The notes under the pieces are model-generated. The model had not been told where the DNA came from. It did not search any database and saw only the letters and a program-made list of their open reading frames with translations. Positions 36,334 to 45,939 of a DNA stretch of 64,000 nucleotides are shown piece after piece. Source of the stretch: Saprospiraceae bacterium (GTDB lineage: Bacteria > Bacteroidota > Bacteroidia > Chitinophagales > Saprospiraceae); contig JADKAS010000001.1 in NCBI GenBank assembly GCA_016715245.1, forward strand, positions 372,001 to 436,000. The letters are read 5' to 3'. The stretch's first letter is position 1. Each line of letters opens with the position of its first letter. Position numbers and translations under genes: made by a program.

Positions 36334-36921
36334 ATGAGACGAATTGTCAACGTTATGCTTGTATTAATTGCAGTTATTTTGGGATATTGGTTATATAAAA
36401 GTATCCAGGACCCGATTGAATTTCAGGCAGAGAAAGAAAAAAGAAAAGATGCAGTGATATCTGTTCTTAAAAAAATTCAAACTGCCCAGGATATGTACAG
36501 AACGATCAGAGGTTCTTATGCAGGGAGTTTTGATACCTTATCTAAAGTTTTGATGTCATCCCAAATTACGCTTGAAAAACTTGAAGCAGATCCAAGTGAC
36601 CCTACCAATCAGGATAAATTTATCAGAACCATTATTAAAAAACCGGCAAAAGATTCTCTTTTTAATCTTTTAGGTGGCGTGGTAAATCTTGACTCGCTTC
36701 GTTACATTCCGTATGGCGAAGGTAAAACATTTTCCATTGAAGCAGATACCATTATTCAGCAAAGTCAAAAGGTATATGTTGTTGAAGTAGGAACAAAATA
36801 CAAAGATTTTATGGGCGAATTTGCCAGTCCCCGCTATAAAAAATACGATGCCATGTACGATCCTGAAAAATCATTGAAATTTGGTGATTTAAATTCAGCG
36901 AATACATCTGGAAATTGGTAA
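36334..36921 (+). CDS. Membrane-anchored protein of unknown function
   Basis: A 195-residue protein with an N-terminal transmembrane helix (VNVMLVLIAVILGYWLY) and a charged extracytoplasmic part (KRKDAVISVLKKIQTAQDMYRT, YAGSFDTLSK). The layout vaguely recalls a type IV pilin-like fold, but no prepilin cleavage site is seen and I do not recognise the family. The ATG at 36334 starts the helix; an upstream Met at 36256 would lie within the tsaD promoter region. A TATTTTTG -7-like match lies at 36251-36258. The next gene overlaps its stop by 7 nt. Confidence 0.7.
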   Translation: MRRIVNVMLVLIAVILGYWLYKSIQDPIEFQAEKEKRKDAVISVLKKIQTAQDMYRTIRGSYAGSFDTLSKVLMSSQITLEKLEADPSDPTNQDKFIRTIIKKPAKDSLFNLLGGVVNLDSLRYIPYGEGKTFSIEADTIIQQSQKVYVVEVGTKYKDFMGEFASPRYKKYDAMYDPEKSLKFGDLNSANTSGNW

Positions 36922-37664
36922 ATAAATCTGTTTTTCAGAATGAAGTTGTAGGTTTTCCTGATTTTGTAGTACCTATCATAATATTATCTGAAAAAGAGGT
37001 CACTTTTTTTTCTTTTGAAGAAATAAATTCGGTATTTATAACGCATTCACCTGAGGAATTTAAAAAATTACTTTCAGGTACTTCTTTTGCTAATCAAAAA
37101 ATCAGAATAGTAAGTAAAAATTTACCGTGTATTCATATTCAAAATGAAGAGGATGGCTTGGTTTCCGGGCTTTCACCTTTTCAGAACAAAACTGTTTTCA
37201 AAGAAAAATGGGTTTATGATGACGTTTTTTGTTACTTTGCCATTGAAAATGATATTTTGAAAGATTGGATATTGTTGTCAAATAGTTCAATGAGACATTA
37301 TTCAAGCATTTTACACAACTATTGGCTTGGAAGTGACGATGTTTTTTCGATTGATTTTGATCAGAATTTTATGCATATTTATTGTAAAAAAGCTGGTAAG
37401 TTTATTTTTTATAATAAATTATTTTTCGAAAATGAAACTGATGTCCATTATATATTGGAACTTGTCAGGCAAAAGGTGTTTTCAAATGACCCAGAAATTC
37501 CTCTTGTGTTTTCTGGTAAAATCAACAAAGAATCTAAGATAATAAAACCACTCTACAGTTATTACGATAATATCTCTTTTGTTAATGAAAGGTTTAACGA
37601 ATTGATGATTAACGACAAAATAATCGATACTTTACATTTTGATTTGTATGCTATTTCATTATGA
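36915..37664 (+). CDS. DUF3822 family protein
   Basis: A 249-residue cytoplasmic protein whose order and motifs (DVFCYFAIENDILKDWIL, VFSGKINKESKIIKPLYSY) fit the DUF3822 family of Bacteroidota, which is usually encoded next to rsmD, as here. An actin/hexokinase-like fold has been suggested for such proteins, but the function is unknown. No ATG is available near the start; TTG at 36915 is the first suitable codon and overlaps the preceding gene by 7 nt. Its stop overlaps the rsmD ATG by 4 nt. Confidence 0.75.
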   Translation: MVNKSVFQNEVVGFPDFVVPIIILSEKEVTFFSFEEINSVFITHSPEEFKKLLSGTSFANQKIRIVSKNLPCIHIQNEEDGLVSGLSPFQNKTVFKEKWVYDDVFCYFAIENDILKDWILLSNSSMRHYSSILHNYWLGSDDVFSIDFDQNFMHIYCKKAGKFIFYNKLFFENETDVHYILELVRQKVFSNDPEIPLVFSGKINKESKIIKPLYSYYDNISFVNERFNELMINDKIIDTLHFDLYAISL

Positions 37665-38197
37665 GAATAATCAGTGGTGAGTTTAAAGGAAGGCGCTTTA
37701 ATCCTCCGGCGAAAAACTGGCCGACCAGACCTACGACAGATATAGCTAAGGAAGGATTATTTAATATTCTTCAGAATCGGATAAACTTTGAAGAAACAAA
37801 AATGCTTGATCTTTTTGGTGGGACAGGTAATCATTCATACGAGTTTATTTCAAGAGGATGCACGGATGTAACTTATGTTGATAAATTTTATGGCTGCGTT
37901 CAATTTGTTGAAAAAACGGTTTCTGAACTCAAAATTGAAAATAAAATTTCTGTTTACAAACAGGATGTGTTTGAATTTCTGAAAACCAATCGAAATAAGT
38001 TTGATTATATTTTTGCAGGACCGCCATATCCATTGCCAAATTTAAGGTTGATTCCTGACACTATCTTTTTATCTGATGTTCTGCTGGAAGATGGTTTGTT
38101 CGTTCTGGAACATAATCCTGAACATAATTTCAGACTACATCCTCATTATATTGAAGAAAGAAATTACGGAACCACTATTTTCAGTTTTTTTAAGTAA
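37661..38197 (+). CDS. rsmD: RsmD-like 16S rRNA G966-N2 methyltransferase
   Basis: A 178-residue class I SAM methyltransferase. RIISGEFKGRRFNPP and RPTTDIAKEGLFNIL are typical RsmD N-terminal sequence, and DLFGGTGNHSYEF is the SAM-binding motif I. Motif IV, normally (D/N)PPY, reads GPPY (IFAGPPYPL), losing the acidic or amide residue that holds the target amine. The codon is GGA where GAT/GAC would be expected. The rest looks intact. It overlaps the DUF3822 gene (ATGA). Confidence 0.85.
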   Translation: MRIISGEFKGRRFNPPAKNWPTRPTTDIAKEGLFNILQNRINFEETKMLDLFGGTGNHSYEFISRGCTDVTYVDKFYGCVQFVEKTVSELKIENKISVYKQDVFEFLKTNRNKFDYIFAGPPYPLPNLRLIPDTIFLSDVLLEDGLFVLEHNPEHNFRLHPHYIEERNYGTTIFSFFK

Positions 38198-38205
38198 AAC
38201 TTCCT

Positions 38206-39567
38206 TTACAGCGCCTGAATGATATCGTATTGAGTAATAATGACTTTATTGCCTGATCGGTCGCTGGTGACCACTGCCGGATTTATTTTAGAAATATATT
38301 TATTTAAATCTTTCAGAGAAAGTTCTAAAGAAACAGTTGGAAACGGTTCATTCATGATTAATTCGATGGACGTTGTGCCATGAGTGGATGGGTTTTCAAG
38401 TAAATATTCCAATAACTTATTTTCTGTTATGGATCCAACGATTTCACCATTATTTAAAACCGGTAACTGGCTTATATCGTGTTCTTTCATTATTTTTATT
38501 GTGTTTTTTACATTTTCATTTTTTTGAACACCAATAAAAATTTTATCTTTTTTCTTATCTACCAATTGTGCAACACTAAGTTCCGGCTCAATAAAACCTC
38601 TTTCCCGCATCCAGTCATCATTATAGAGTTTACCCACATATCTGGAGCCATGATCATGGAAAAGAATCACTACCACATCATTTTCAGTCAGACGGTCTTT
38701 CATCTGTAACAGGCCCGCCAGTGCTGATCCTGCTGAATATCCAAGAAGAATTCCCTCCTCTCTTGCCAGTTTTCTGGCTGCAAGTGCGGCATCTTTATCA
38801 CTCACTTTTTCAAAATGATCAATCAGGGAAAAATCTACGTTTTTTGGCAGAATGTCTTCACCGATGCCTTCCGTAATGTAAGGGTATATTTCATTTCTGT
38901 CGAAAATACCCGTTTCATGATATTTTTTAAAAACAGATCCATAGGTGTCTATTCCCCAAACTTTAATATTTGGATTTTTTTCCTTCAGATATTTAGCTAC
39001 ACCGGATACTGTCCCTCCTGTACCGACACCTACCACAAAATGTGTAATCTTACCGTCTGTTTGGTCCCAGATTTCCGGACCGGTACTTTCATAATGGGCC
39101 TGACGGTTGGATAGGTTGTCGTATTGATTCAGCCAAACCGAATTAGGAATTTCTTTACTTAATTTTTCGGCAACGGAATAATAAGAACGGGGGTCATCAG
39201 GTTCTACATTGGTCGGACAAACGATAACTTCTGAACCTAAAGCCTTCAGCATATCAATTTTTTCTTTGGATTGTTTATCACTTGTAGTGAATATGCACCT
39301 GTATCCTTTTACGGCCGCGGCTATGGCAATTCCCATTCCTGTGTTACCAGAAGTGCACTCAATAAAGGTGCCTCCAGGAAAAATTTTTCCTGAATGGATG
39401 GCGTCTTCTACCATTTTTAAAGCCATTCTGTCTTTGGTGGAATGCCCGGGGTTAAAAGTTTCAATTTTTCCAAGAACCAGACATGGCAAGGTCGAAACGG
39501 TTTTATTTAGTTTAACCATAGGGGTATTGCCTATAGTTTCAAGAATATTATTTTTATAATTCATCAT
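38206..39567 (-). CDS. Cystathionine beta-synthase with C-terminal CBS pair
   Basis: A 453-residue fold-type II PLP enzyme. The Schiff-base Lys is in NPGHSTKDRMALKM, the phosphate loop in ECTSGNTGMGIAI and GVGTGGTVSGVAK. Residues about 335-453 form two CBS domains (IMKEHDISQLPVLNNGEIVG, then IMNEPFPTVSLELSL). It would condense serine and homocysteine, or act as a cysteine synthase. The CBS pair suggests nucleotide or SAM regulation. The 8-nt gap to convergent rsmD leaves no room for a terminator. Confidence 0.9.
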   Translation of the reverse strand: MMNYKNNILETIGNTPMVKLNKTVSTLPCLVLGKIETFNPGHSTKDRMALKMVEDAIHSGKIFPGGTFIECTSGNTGMGIAIAAAVKGYRCIFTTSDKQSKEKIDMLKALGSEVIVCPTNVEPDDPRSYYSVAEKLSKEIPNSVWLNQYDNLSNRQAHYESTGPEIWDQTDGKITHFVVGVGTGGTVSGVAKYLKEKNPNIKVWGIDTYGSVFKKYHETGIFDRNEIYPYITEGIGEDILPKNVDFSLIDHFEKVSDKDAALAARKLAREEGILLGYSAGSALAGLLQMKDRLTENDVVVILFHDHGSRYVGKLYNDDWMRERGFIEPELSVAQLVDKKKDKIFIGVQKNENVKNTIKIMKEHDISQLPVLNNGEIVGSITENKLLEYLLENPSTHGTTSIELIMNEPFPTVSLELSLKDLNKYISKINPAVVTSDRSGNKVIITQYDIIQAL

Positions 39568-39587
39568 ATCAAGAGGTACCTGAAGCG

Positions 39588-40997
39588 TTAAATCAATGTA
39601 GAAAGGATGGTTGCTGTTTCCGGATTGCTTGGCCGCGGAGCATTTCCATCCACCAATTTTCCTTCTTTATCTATAATTATAAATCTTGGTATTCCGCTGA
39701 TTTTATAATTTGCAATAATCTCTGAATTCCATGCCCCTTCAGAATAAATTTGTATACCCTTCATTTTTTTGCTTTCAAGCATTTTTCTCCACGGTTCTTT
39801 GTTTTGGTCAATCGAAATAGAGACAAACACAACATTGCCATTTTTTTTGAATTTTTCCTGAAGTATTTCCAGATGAGGTAATTCTGCCAGACAAGGACCA
39901 CACCAGGTAGCCCATACATCAATATAGATAACTTTTCCTTTTAAACTTTCTTTAGTGTATGATTTACCGTTTTTATCGACACCTGAAAAGGACGGCGCAA
40001 TACTGCCCGGTTTAAACGGTAACCATTGAGCATGGAGATTTTCAATCGCTTTTTTCTTATTGATATCCTGCGCCTGATTCATATACACATCATACATAGC
40101 GAATGCTTCTGCAAGCTTGGTCTGAAAGGACTCTTCCATTATCTTAAATGAAATTTCTTCTTTTATTTTTTGATTGGTAATGGTTTCACTTAAAATCTCC
40201 AATTTGTCAATTCCACTTGGTTCATACGACTTAATGGAGTCGTTTTTTATTTTTGCCTGATGATTTAGATAAAGGGGAACAAAAGCTTTAAAATGTTCAC
40301 TAAAGAGATTATTTTCATTGTTAATATCAAGACCTTGAAAAAAGCTGTAGAAGCTTTCTGACGGTACAAAATCAGTGGTCTTCATTAAATAATTATAGTA
40401 AATAGGGTAGTACATTTTAAGATTTGTAACCTGATATGTTATATCTTGATTGATGATTTCTTCAAAAAAAGTATTAAAAACACCATTTTGTTTTTGAAAC
40501 TCTTTTTTAAAATCGATAAGTTTAGTTTTTACCTCTTCAGCTTTTTTTAGAAATTCTGCTTCCGGCAAGGTAAATAAAGTAGTTTGGTCAATATCAATCA
40601 AATTGGCTTCGTTCATCATTTTGGCCATCAGATAGGAATTTTCAATTTTATTGTCACCTTCAAATTTGGCGGACATCATCAGGTTTGTGCCTTCTGCATT
40701 TAAAACAGTAGTTTCTCCCGGCTGGAAGTATATGGGCAAAAACATACCTTGTGGTCCATGCATCATCTTATAAATCCCTGCCTTTGGTACATCAAGTTTA
40801 GCATTAAAACTTCCATCCTGACTTATAGGAATTTCTTTTATGACACCATTTATTTCTACTGTTAGTCCTGGTGCACCCGGATTTAATATTTTACCTTTAA
40901 ATTCAGCTACGCCGGAGTCACGAAAATCTTCTTTGTTTTTGCATTGCATCAGAAATAGTGAAAAAAGAAGAGTAAGGGAAAGTAAATATTTAGTCAT
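39588..40997 (-). CDS. Thioredoxin-like lipoprotein with N-terminal DUF4369-type domain
   Basis: A 469-residue lipoprotein (signal LLFSLFLMQC). Residues about 30-130 are beta-rich as in DUF4369 proteins (FKGKILNPGAPGLTVEI), a helical middle follows, and the C-terminal thioredoxin domain has YIDVWATWCGPCLAELPHL with cis-Pro in ISGIPRFIIIDKEG. It is expected to act in the periplasm on disulfides. A related gene lies 172 nt upstream on the same strand. Confidence 0.88.
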   Translation of the reverse strand: MTKYLLSLTLLFSLFLMQCKNKEDFRDSGVAEFKGKILNPGAPGLTVEINGVIKEIPISQDGSFNAKLDVPKAGIYKMMHGPQGMFLPIYFQPGETTVLNAEGTNLMMSAKFEGDNKIENSYLMAKMMNEANLIDIDQTTLFTLPEAEFLKKAEEVKTKLIDFKKEFQKQNGVFNTFFEEIINQDITYQVTNLKMYYPIYYNYLMKTTDFVPSESFYSFFQGLDINNENNLFSEHFKAFVPLYLNHQAKIKNDSIKSYEPSGIDKLEILSETITNQKIKEEISFKIMEESFQTKLAEAFAMYDVYMNQAQDINKKKAIENLHAQWLPFKPGSIAPSFSGVDKNGKSYTKESLKGKVIYIDVWATWCGPCLAELPHLEILQEKFKKNGNVVFVSISIDQNKEPWRKMLESKKMKGIQIYSEGAWNSEIIANYKISGIPRFIIIDKEGKLVDGNAPRPSNPETATILSTLI

Positions 40998-41169
40998 GCA
41001 GATTTGAATTTTAATGGAATGAGTATATACAAAAGATATAAAGTGAATTATCCGATTGCATGGTAAAAATACAATGTATTTTAAAGTATGTCTGCATTTA
41101 CAGAAAATGTAAGAATATTATTAAAAGAGATTAACAATCTTTAACAAGCTTCAAGATCCTGACTGGTTT

Positions 41170-42558
41170 TTAGCGGGATTTTTTCATGTCTTTTTGTATT
41201 ATAACCGGAAGTTGCTCTACCTTTAAATTTTTACCGATGATTATTCTTTCAGGGTTTAATACGTAGATTTCCGGTGTGACATCCACATAATATTTTGCAT
41301 AAATAGAAGCATTTGTAGGATCATATACATTCACCCAGTCATTTATTTCATTTGACCTGAGATATGATTTCCATTCTTCCTTATTGGTTTCAATGACAAT
41401 TGCAAAAACTTCTACACCTTTGTTTTTCCACTCATTATAAAAAGCTTTCAGTTTTGGAGTTTCCTTTTTGCAATGTTCGCAATTTGGGGTATACATATAG
41501 ACAATGATATAGGGAGATTGAATTTCATAAATCGATTTTTTGTTTCCGTCGGGATCTGTTGAAATTACATCCGGACCTTTTCTATTCAGAAGAGAAGCTC
41601 TCATTTCGGAAGTTTTTTTCTTTAATTGTTCAATCTCTCCGGGTTTAAACCAATCGGCAGAATGCTGATCGAAATATGTATCAATGATATGCACATAAAC
41701 CGCTTCTCCATCCATTACAGTTGTTTTTGTTGGTTGGTATTGTAATGCTATCCAATTACTTATAAAAGCAAACATCTCATTATTTACAAGGGATTTTTTA
41801 ATGATGACATCACTTTGTCGTATGATGGAATCAGGATGTTGAGGTGTCAACTCTTTGATGAATCTTTTAAGTTTGTTGGCAATGACCGGCGTTCTCAACA
41901 ATTTTACATTTGTAAAATCGACATTTGACCAAAAAAGATTTCTGTATTTTTGGAGGTGGGCAAATGTATCAAGATCTCCATTTGGTTTTTTTACATCCGA
42001 AAAAGTTGGGTTTTGACCAGCCACTTTAAATTGTGTGTAAAAATTTTCAGGATATTTTGATATACATGTCTCAAGATGTTGCGTTCTTTTGCGAAACCAT
42101 TCATCCAGCTTTACCTGAATTTCAGCCTTTTTTGATGGGTCTTTTTTAACACTACCTTGTAAAGAATCTATTTTCTCCTGTATGACAAAATTTTCATACA
42201 AAAGGGTATTGGCGACACTGTTTTGAACATTCATGGAAGAAATCAGTTTGTCTTTATTTGTTTCTGCCTTGAAGTTTTGATTTTCATCAATCAAAAAAGA
42301 TACATTTTTAAAATCCGGCAATAACAGGTAATAAAAACCTTGGATAAGTTGGCTGTCCCTTGAAATGGTAACCAAGCCGTTATTCTGTACGGCAAACGAG
42401 TCAACTATGTAATTTTGATCTCCATATATACCTATCAACTTGCACCAACCTTCATTATATCCATGTATGATTATGGAAATGGAGGTTTTTGACTGCCCAT
42501 ACAAATTAGTGGTAATACTAGTTGTAGCAAATAAAATAAAAAATATAAAGTTGCGCAT
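41170..42558 (-). CDS. Secreted thioredoxin-fold protein with N-terminal DUF4369-like region
   Basis: A 462-residue protein with a signal peptide (FFILFATTSITTNLYG), a long helical middle with DKWFRKRTQHLE-like sequence, and a C-terminal thioredoxin domain whose active site is YMYTPNCEHCKKETPKLKAF (CEHC). It shares the overall plan of its downstream neighbour at 39588 without being a close copy. It starts 40 nt after infC. No partner protein can be named. Confidence 0.82.
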   Translation of the reverse strand: MRNFIFFILFATTSITTNLYGQSKTSISIIIHGYNEGWCKLIGIYGDQNYIVDSFAVQNNGLVTISRDSQLIQGFYYLLLPDFKNVSFLIDENQNFKAETNKDKLISSMNVQNSVANTLLYENFVIQEKIDSLQGSVKKDPSKKAEIQVKLDEWFRKRTQHLETCISKYPENFYTQFKVAGQNPTFSDVKKPNGDLDTFAHLQKYRNLFWSNVDFTNVKLLRTPVIANKLKRFIKELTPQHPDSIIRQSDVIIKKSLVNNEMFAFISNWIALQYQPTKTTVMDGEAVYVHIIDTYFDQHSADWFKPGEIEQLKKKTSEMRASLLNRKGPDVISTDPDGNKKSIYEIQSPYIIVYMYTPNCEHCKKETPKLKAFYNEWKNKGVEVFAIVIETNKEEWKSYLRSNEINDWVNVYDPTNASIYAKYYVDVTPEIYVLNPERIIIGKNLKVEQLPVIIQKDMKKSR

Positions 42559-42598
42559 TTAATATTAATATGAACTCAACTCATTGAAGGTAAATGAC

Positions 42599-43177
42599 TT
42601 ATTTTTTCTTTTTAGGAGAAATAACCACGATCATTCTTCTTCCTTCCAGTTTTGGCAATTCTTCCGCTGCGCCTAATTCTTCAAGTTCTTTCATGAATTT
42701 AAGCAGAATGAGCTCGCCTCTGTCTTTAAATACGATAGCCCGGCCTTTAAACTGAACATAGGCTTTTATTTTAGAGCCTTCTTCTAAAAATTTAAGACCG
42801 TGTTTGACTTTAAAGTCAAAATCATGATCATCAGTATTGGGTCCAAACCTTATTTCTTTAATGACAGTTTTAGCCGTTTTTGCTTTTAGTTCCTTTTCTT
42901 TCTTCTTTCTGTCGTAAACAAACTTTTTATAGTCAATTATTTTACAAACAGGAGGATCAGCATTGGGGCTGATTTCTACAAGATCCATTTCCAATTCTGA
43001 AGCCCAGCCTAATACCTGATATGTAGGATAAACACCTGTAGTTATATCTTTATTGGCAATATTACTGATAACATCGAAATTTTCCCCGACTAAACGTACT
43101 TTGGGAACTCTGATTTCTTCATTTAAACGATAATTGAATTTGTCGTCTACAGGGGGTTGATGTCTACCTTTTGTCAA
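42599..43177 (-). CDS. infC: Translation initiation factor IF-3
   Basis: A 192-residue protein from the TTG at 43177. It has the N-terminal domain (YRLNEEIRVPKVRLVGEN, MDLVEISPNADPPVCKIIDY) and the C-terminal domain (KEIRFGPNTDDHDFDFKVKH, IKAYVQFKGR), ending in the basic SPKKKK. There is no in-frame ATG until about residue 70, well inside the N-terminal domain, so initiation must be non-AUG: TTG at 43177 or ATT at 43184-43186, with a TAA at 43193-43195 as the upstream limit. IF-3 discriminates against non-AUG starts, which allows self-control of infC in other bacteria. The usual thrS and rpmI-rplT neighbours are missing. Confidence 0.93.
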   Translation of the reverse strand: MTKGRHQPPVDDKFNYRLNEEIRVPKVRLVGENFDVISNIANKDITTGVYPTYQVLGWASELEMDLVEISPNADPPVCKIIDYKKFVYDRKKKEKELKAKTAKTVIKEIRFGPNTDDHDFDFKVKHGLKFLEEGSKIKAYVQFKGRAIVFKDRGELILLKFMKELEELGAAEELPKLEGRRMIVVISPKKKK

Positions 43178-43227
43178 ATGATTAATATTTGTTTATTAAA
43201 TGTTGTTTAAAGCGCAAAGATGGAAAA

Positions 43228-45783
43228 TTATTTTGAATCTTCAAGATTTTTTACGTTTAGATTGCTGTGTATGGCGATTCCGTCTTTAGCAGCATTAATA
43301 TCTGCAATAAGATGTTCACCTTTTGCAGGTTGATGGGATAAAATATATTCTGCCAAAGGGTCTTCAAGATATTTCTGGATTGCCCTGTTTAATGGACGTG
43401 CTCCAAATTGAGGATCAAAACCTTTATCTGCCACAAATTCTTTTGCATCGAGGGTCAATTGCAAGTCAAAGTCCATACTTTTAACTCTTGAAAACAATTG
43501 ATTAAGATTGATGTCAATTATTTTAAAAATATCTTCCTTGTCCAGCGAGTTAAATATGACCACATCATCAATTCTGTTCAAAAACTCAGGAGAGAATGTT
43601 TTTTTGAGCGCGTTCTGAATCACGGATTTTGAATGATCTTCAGTGCTTTCCTGTCTGCTTTTAGTGGCAAATCCTACACCTTGTCCAAAATCTTTTAGTT
43701 GTCTGACACCAATATTTGACGTCATGATAATCAAAGTGTTTTTAAAGTCGACTTTTCTTCCCAGGCCGTCAGTGAGTTGACCATCATCTAATACCTGAAG
43801 CAAAATATTATATACATCAGGGTGTGCTTTTTCTATTTCATCAAGAAGTATAACACTGTATGGTTTTCTTCTTACTTTTTCTGTAAGTTGTCCTCCTTCT
43901 TCATATCCGACATATCCCGGAGGAGCACCAATCAGCCTGCTTATGGAAAATTTCTCCATATATTCGGTCATGTCAATACGAATTAAAGCGTCCTGCGTAT
44001 CAAAAAGATATTTGGCCAATGCTTTTGCCAATTCAGTCTTACCGACACCAGTGGGTCCAAGAAAAATAAAAGAACCAATCGGTTTGGAGGGATCTTTTAA
44101 TCCAACACGATTCCTTTGAATAGCTTTGGTGACTTTTACTAAAGCCTCATTCTGACCGACAATCATATTTTCGAGGTCAGAGGTCATACTGACAAGCTTG
44201 TTGCTTTCGCTTTGAGCTACCCTACGTACAGGTATGCCTGTCATCATGGAAATAACTTCAGCAATATCTTCTTCGTTGACAGGATGTTTTTTGGTTTTTG
44301 ATTCCTCTTCCCATTCTTCTTTAAATTGTTCCAGCTTCCGTATTAGCTTGGATTCCTGATCTCTCAGATCAGCAGCTTTTTCGTATTGCTGACTTTTTAC
44401 CGCGTTATTTTTATTTTCTTTAATGACTTCGATTTCCTTTTCAACATCTTCAATGTATTTAGGAACATGTATGTTTTTTAAGTGTGTTCTCGCACCTACT
44501 TCATCCATAACATCAATGGCCTTATCAGGTAAAAAACGATCTGTTATATACCTTTCACTCATTCTGACACAAGCTTCAACAGCTTCATCTGTGTAAGAGA
44601 CATTGTGAAAGTCTTCATATTTTCCTTTGATATTTTGTAAAATATGAATCGTTTCTTCCGGTGAAGGTGGTTCTACAAGTACTTTCTGAAACCTCCTGTC
44701 CAAAGCACCATCTTTTTCAATGTACTGTCTATATTCATCAAGCGTGGAAGCTCCGATACATTGTAATTCACCTCTGGCTAAAGCAGGTTTGAATATATTG
44801 GAGGCGTCAAGAGAACCTGTTGCTCCTCCGGCACCAACCATTGTATGAATTTCGTCGATAAAAAGAATTACATCTCTGGCTTTTTCAAGCTCATTCATGA
44901 TTGCTTTCATTCTTTCTTCAAATTGTCCGCGGTATTTTGTTCCGGCAACTATGGCAGCAAGGTCCAGCATGACTACTCTTTTATTGAAAAGTGTTCTGGA
45001 AACTTTTTTCTGTAAAATTCTTAAAGCCAATCCTTCTACAATAGCGGTTTTTCCAACTCCGGGTTCTCCGATCAGGATAGGGTTGTTCTTTTTTCTTCGG
45101 CTCAGGATTTGAGAAACCCTTTCAATTTCGACATCACGTCCAATAATCGGATCAAGCTTACCTTCTTCAGCAAGCCTGCTTACATCTCTTCCAAAATTAT
45201 CGAGTACAGGGGTTCTTGACTTGCCTTGACTTCCTTTTTTGCTTTGGCCGTAACTATCAGACATGTCATCATCATCCATGGGAATATCTGAATCTGAATG
45301 AGAAGCATTAAATATATCAGGATTGCCAAATTCAAACTCCTGTCTCACATATTCCAGTTCGGATTTGAATGAATCATAATCTATCTGAAATTCCAGTAAA
45401 ATTTTATTGGCGATATTTTCCTGATGTTTTAAGATGGAAAGCATTAGGTGTTCAGGATTGATTTCCTCACTTTTATAAACTTTTGCTTCGAGAGAAGTCA
45501 CTTTTAATACTTTTTCAGCATGTTTGTTTAGTGGGATATTACCGTAATTATAACCCATATCACCTTCAATCTTTTCAATTTTGGTGTTTTCTATCTCTTC
45601 TTTTAATTTTTCAATATCTACATCTAGGGCCTGTAAAACTTTTACGGACAGACTGTCTGTTTCATGCAGCAGACCTAATAAAAAATGTTCTGTTCCAATA
45701 TAATCGTGCCCCAGGCGAATTGCTTCTTCCCGGCTAACTTTGATTATTTTTTTGACTTTTGCTGAAAACTTTCTGCTATTCAT
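43228..45783 (-). CDS. clpC: ATP-dependent Clp protease ATP-binding subunit ClpC
   Basis: An 851-residue AAA+ unfoldase. In order: Clp N-domain repeats (KFSAKVKKIIKVSREEA, TEHFLLGLL), an acidic linker (residues about 160-195), AAA1 (ILIGEPGVGKTAIVEGL, VILFIDEIHTMVGAGGATG), a UVR-type middle helix (EKAADLRDQESKLIRKLE), and AAA2 (FIFLGPTGVGKTELAKALA, VILLDEIEKAHPDV). It unfolds proteins for ClpP or for refolding. ClpC is favoured over ClpB because of the short middle segment. It lies 51 nt upstream of infC on the same strand. Confidence 0.95.
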   Translation of the reverse strand: MNSRKFSAKVKKIIKVSREEAIRLGHDYIGTEHFLLGLLHETDSLSVKVLQALDVDIEKLKEEIENTKIEKIEGDMGYNYGNIPLNKHAEKVLKVTSLEAKVYKSEEINPEHLMLSILKHQENIANKILLEFQIDYDSFKSELEYVRQEFEFGNPDIFNASHSDSDIPMDDDDMSDSYGQSKKGSQGKSRTPVLDNFGRDVSRLAEEGKLDPIIGRDVEIERVSQILSRRKKNNPILIGEPGVGKTAIVEGLALRILQKKVSRTLFNKRVVMLDLAAIVAGTKYRGQFEERMKAIMNELEKARDVILFIDEIHTMVGAGGATGSLDASNIFKPALARGELQCIGASTLDEYRQYIEKDGALDRRFQKVLVEPPSPEETIHILQNIKGKYEDFHNVSYTDEAVEACVRMSERYITDRFLPDKAIDVMDEVGARTHLKNIHVPKYIEDVEKEIEVIKENKNNAVKSQQYEKAADLRDQESKLIRKLEQFKEEWEEESKTKKHPVNEEDIAEVISMMTGIPVRRVAQSESNKLVSMTSDLENMIVGQNEALVKVTKAIQRNRVGLKDPSKPIGSFIFLGPTGVGKTELAKALAKYLFDTQDALIRIDMTEYMEKFSISRLIGAPPGYVGYEEGGQLTEKVRRKPYSVILLDEIEKAHPDVYNILLQVLDDGQLTDGLGRKVDFKNTLIIMTSNIGVRQLKDFGQGVGFATKSRQESTEDHSKSVIQNALKKTFSPEFLNRIDDVVIFNSLDKEDIFKIIDINLNQLFSRVKSMDFDLQLTLDAKEFVADKGFDPQFGARPLNRAIQKYLEDPLAEYILSHQPAKGEHLIADINAAKDGIAIHSNLNVKNLEDSK

Positions 45784-45890
45784 CTTATTAAGGTTTTTAT
45801 CTTTGAGATAAATTGTAAATAAAACTTACTTCATAAACTACATTTCTAAATACATGTAAATAACGAATTAATTTTATCTGTGATACAAAA

Positions 45891-45939
45891 ATACTTCAAA
45901 TTCAATTAAGTTCATAAACTTATCAACAAATTGAAGTAT
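45891..45939. promoter_or_regulatory. Nested inverted repeat upstream of clpC
   Basis: Outer arms ATACTTCAA (45891-45899) and TTGAAGTAT (45931-45939) are a perfect 9-bp pair. Inside, TAAGTT (45907-45912) and AACTTA (45917-45922) are a perfect 6-bp pair around CATA, almost concentric with the outer pair. It lies about 110-155 nt before the clpC start and may be an operator or structured leader. It is not a CIRCE element. Confidence 0.35.

Noticed and set aside
38815..39559. Plus-strand ORFs of 99 and 116 codons inside the cystathionine beta-synthase gene
   Set aside because: Both are antisense to a strongly conserved PLP enzyme and show no recognisable domain.
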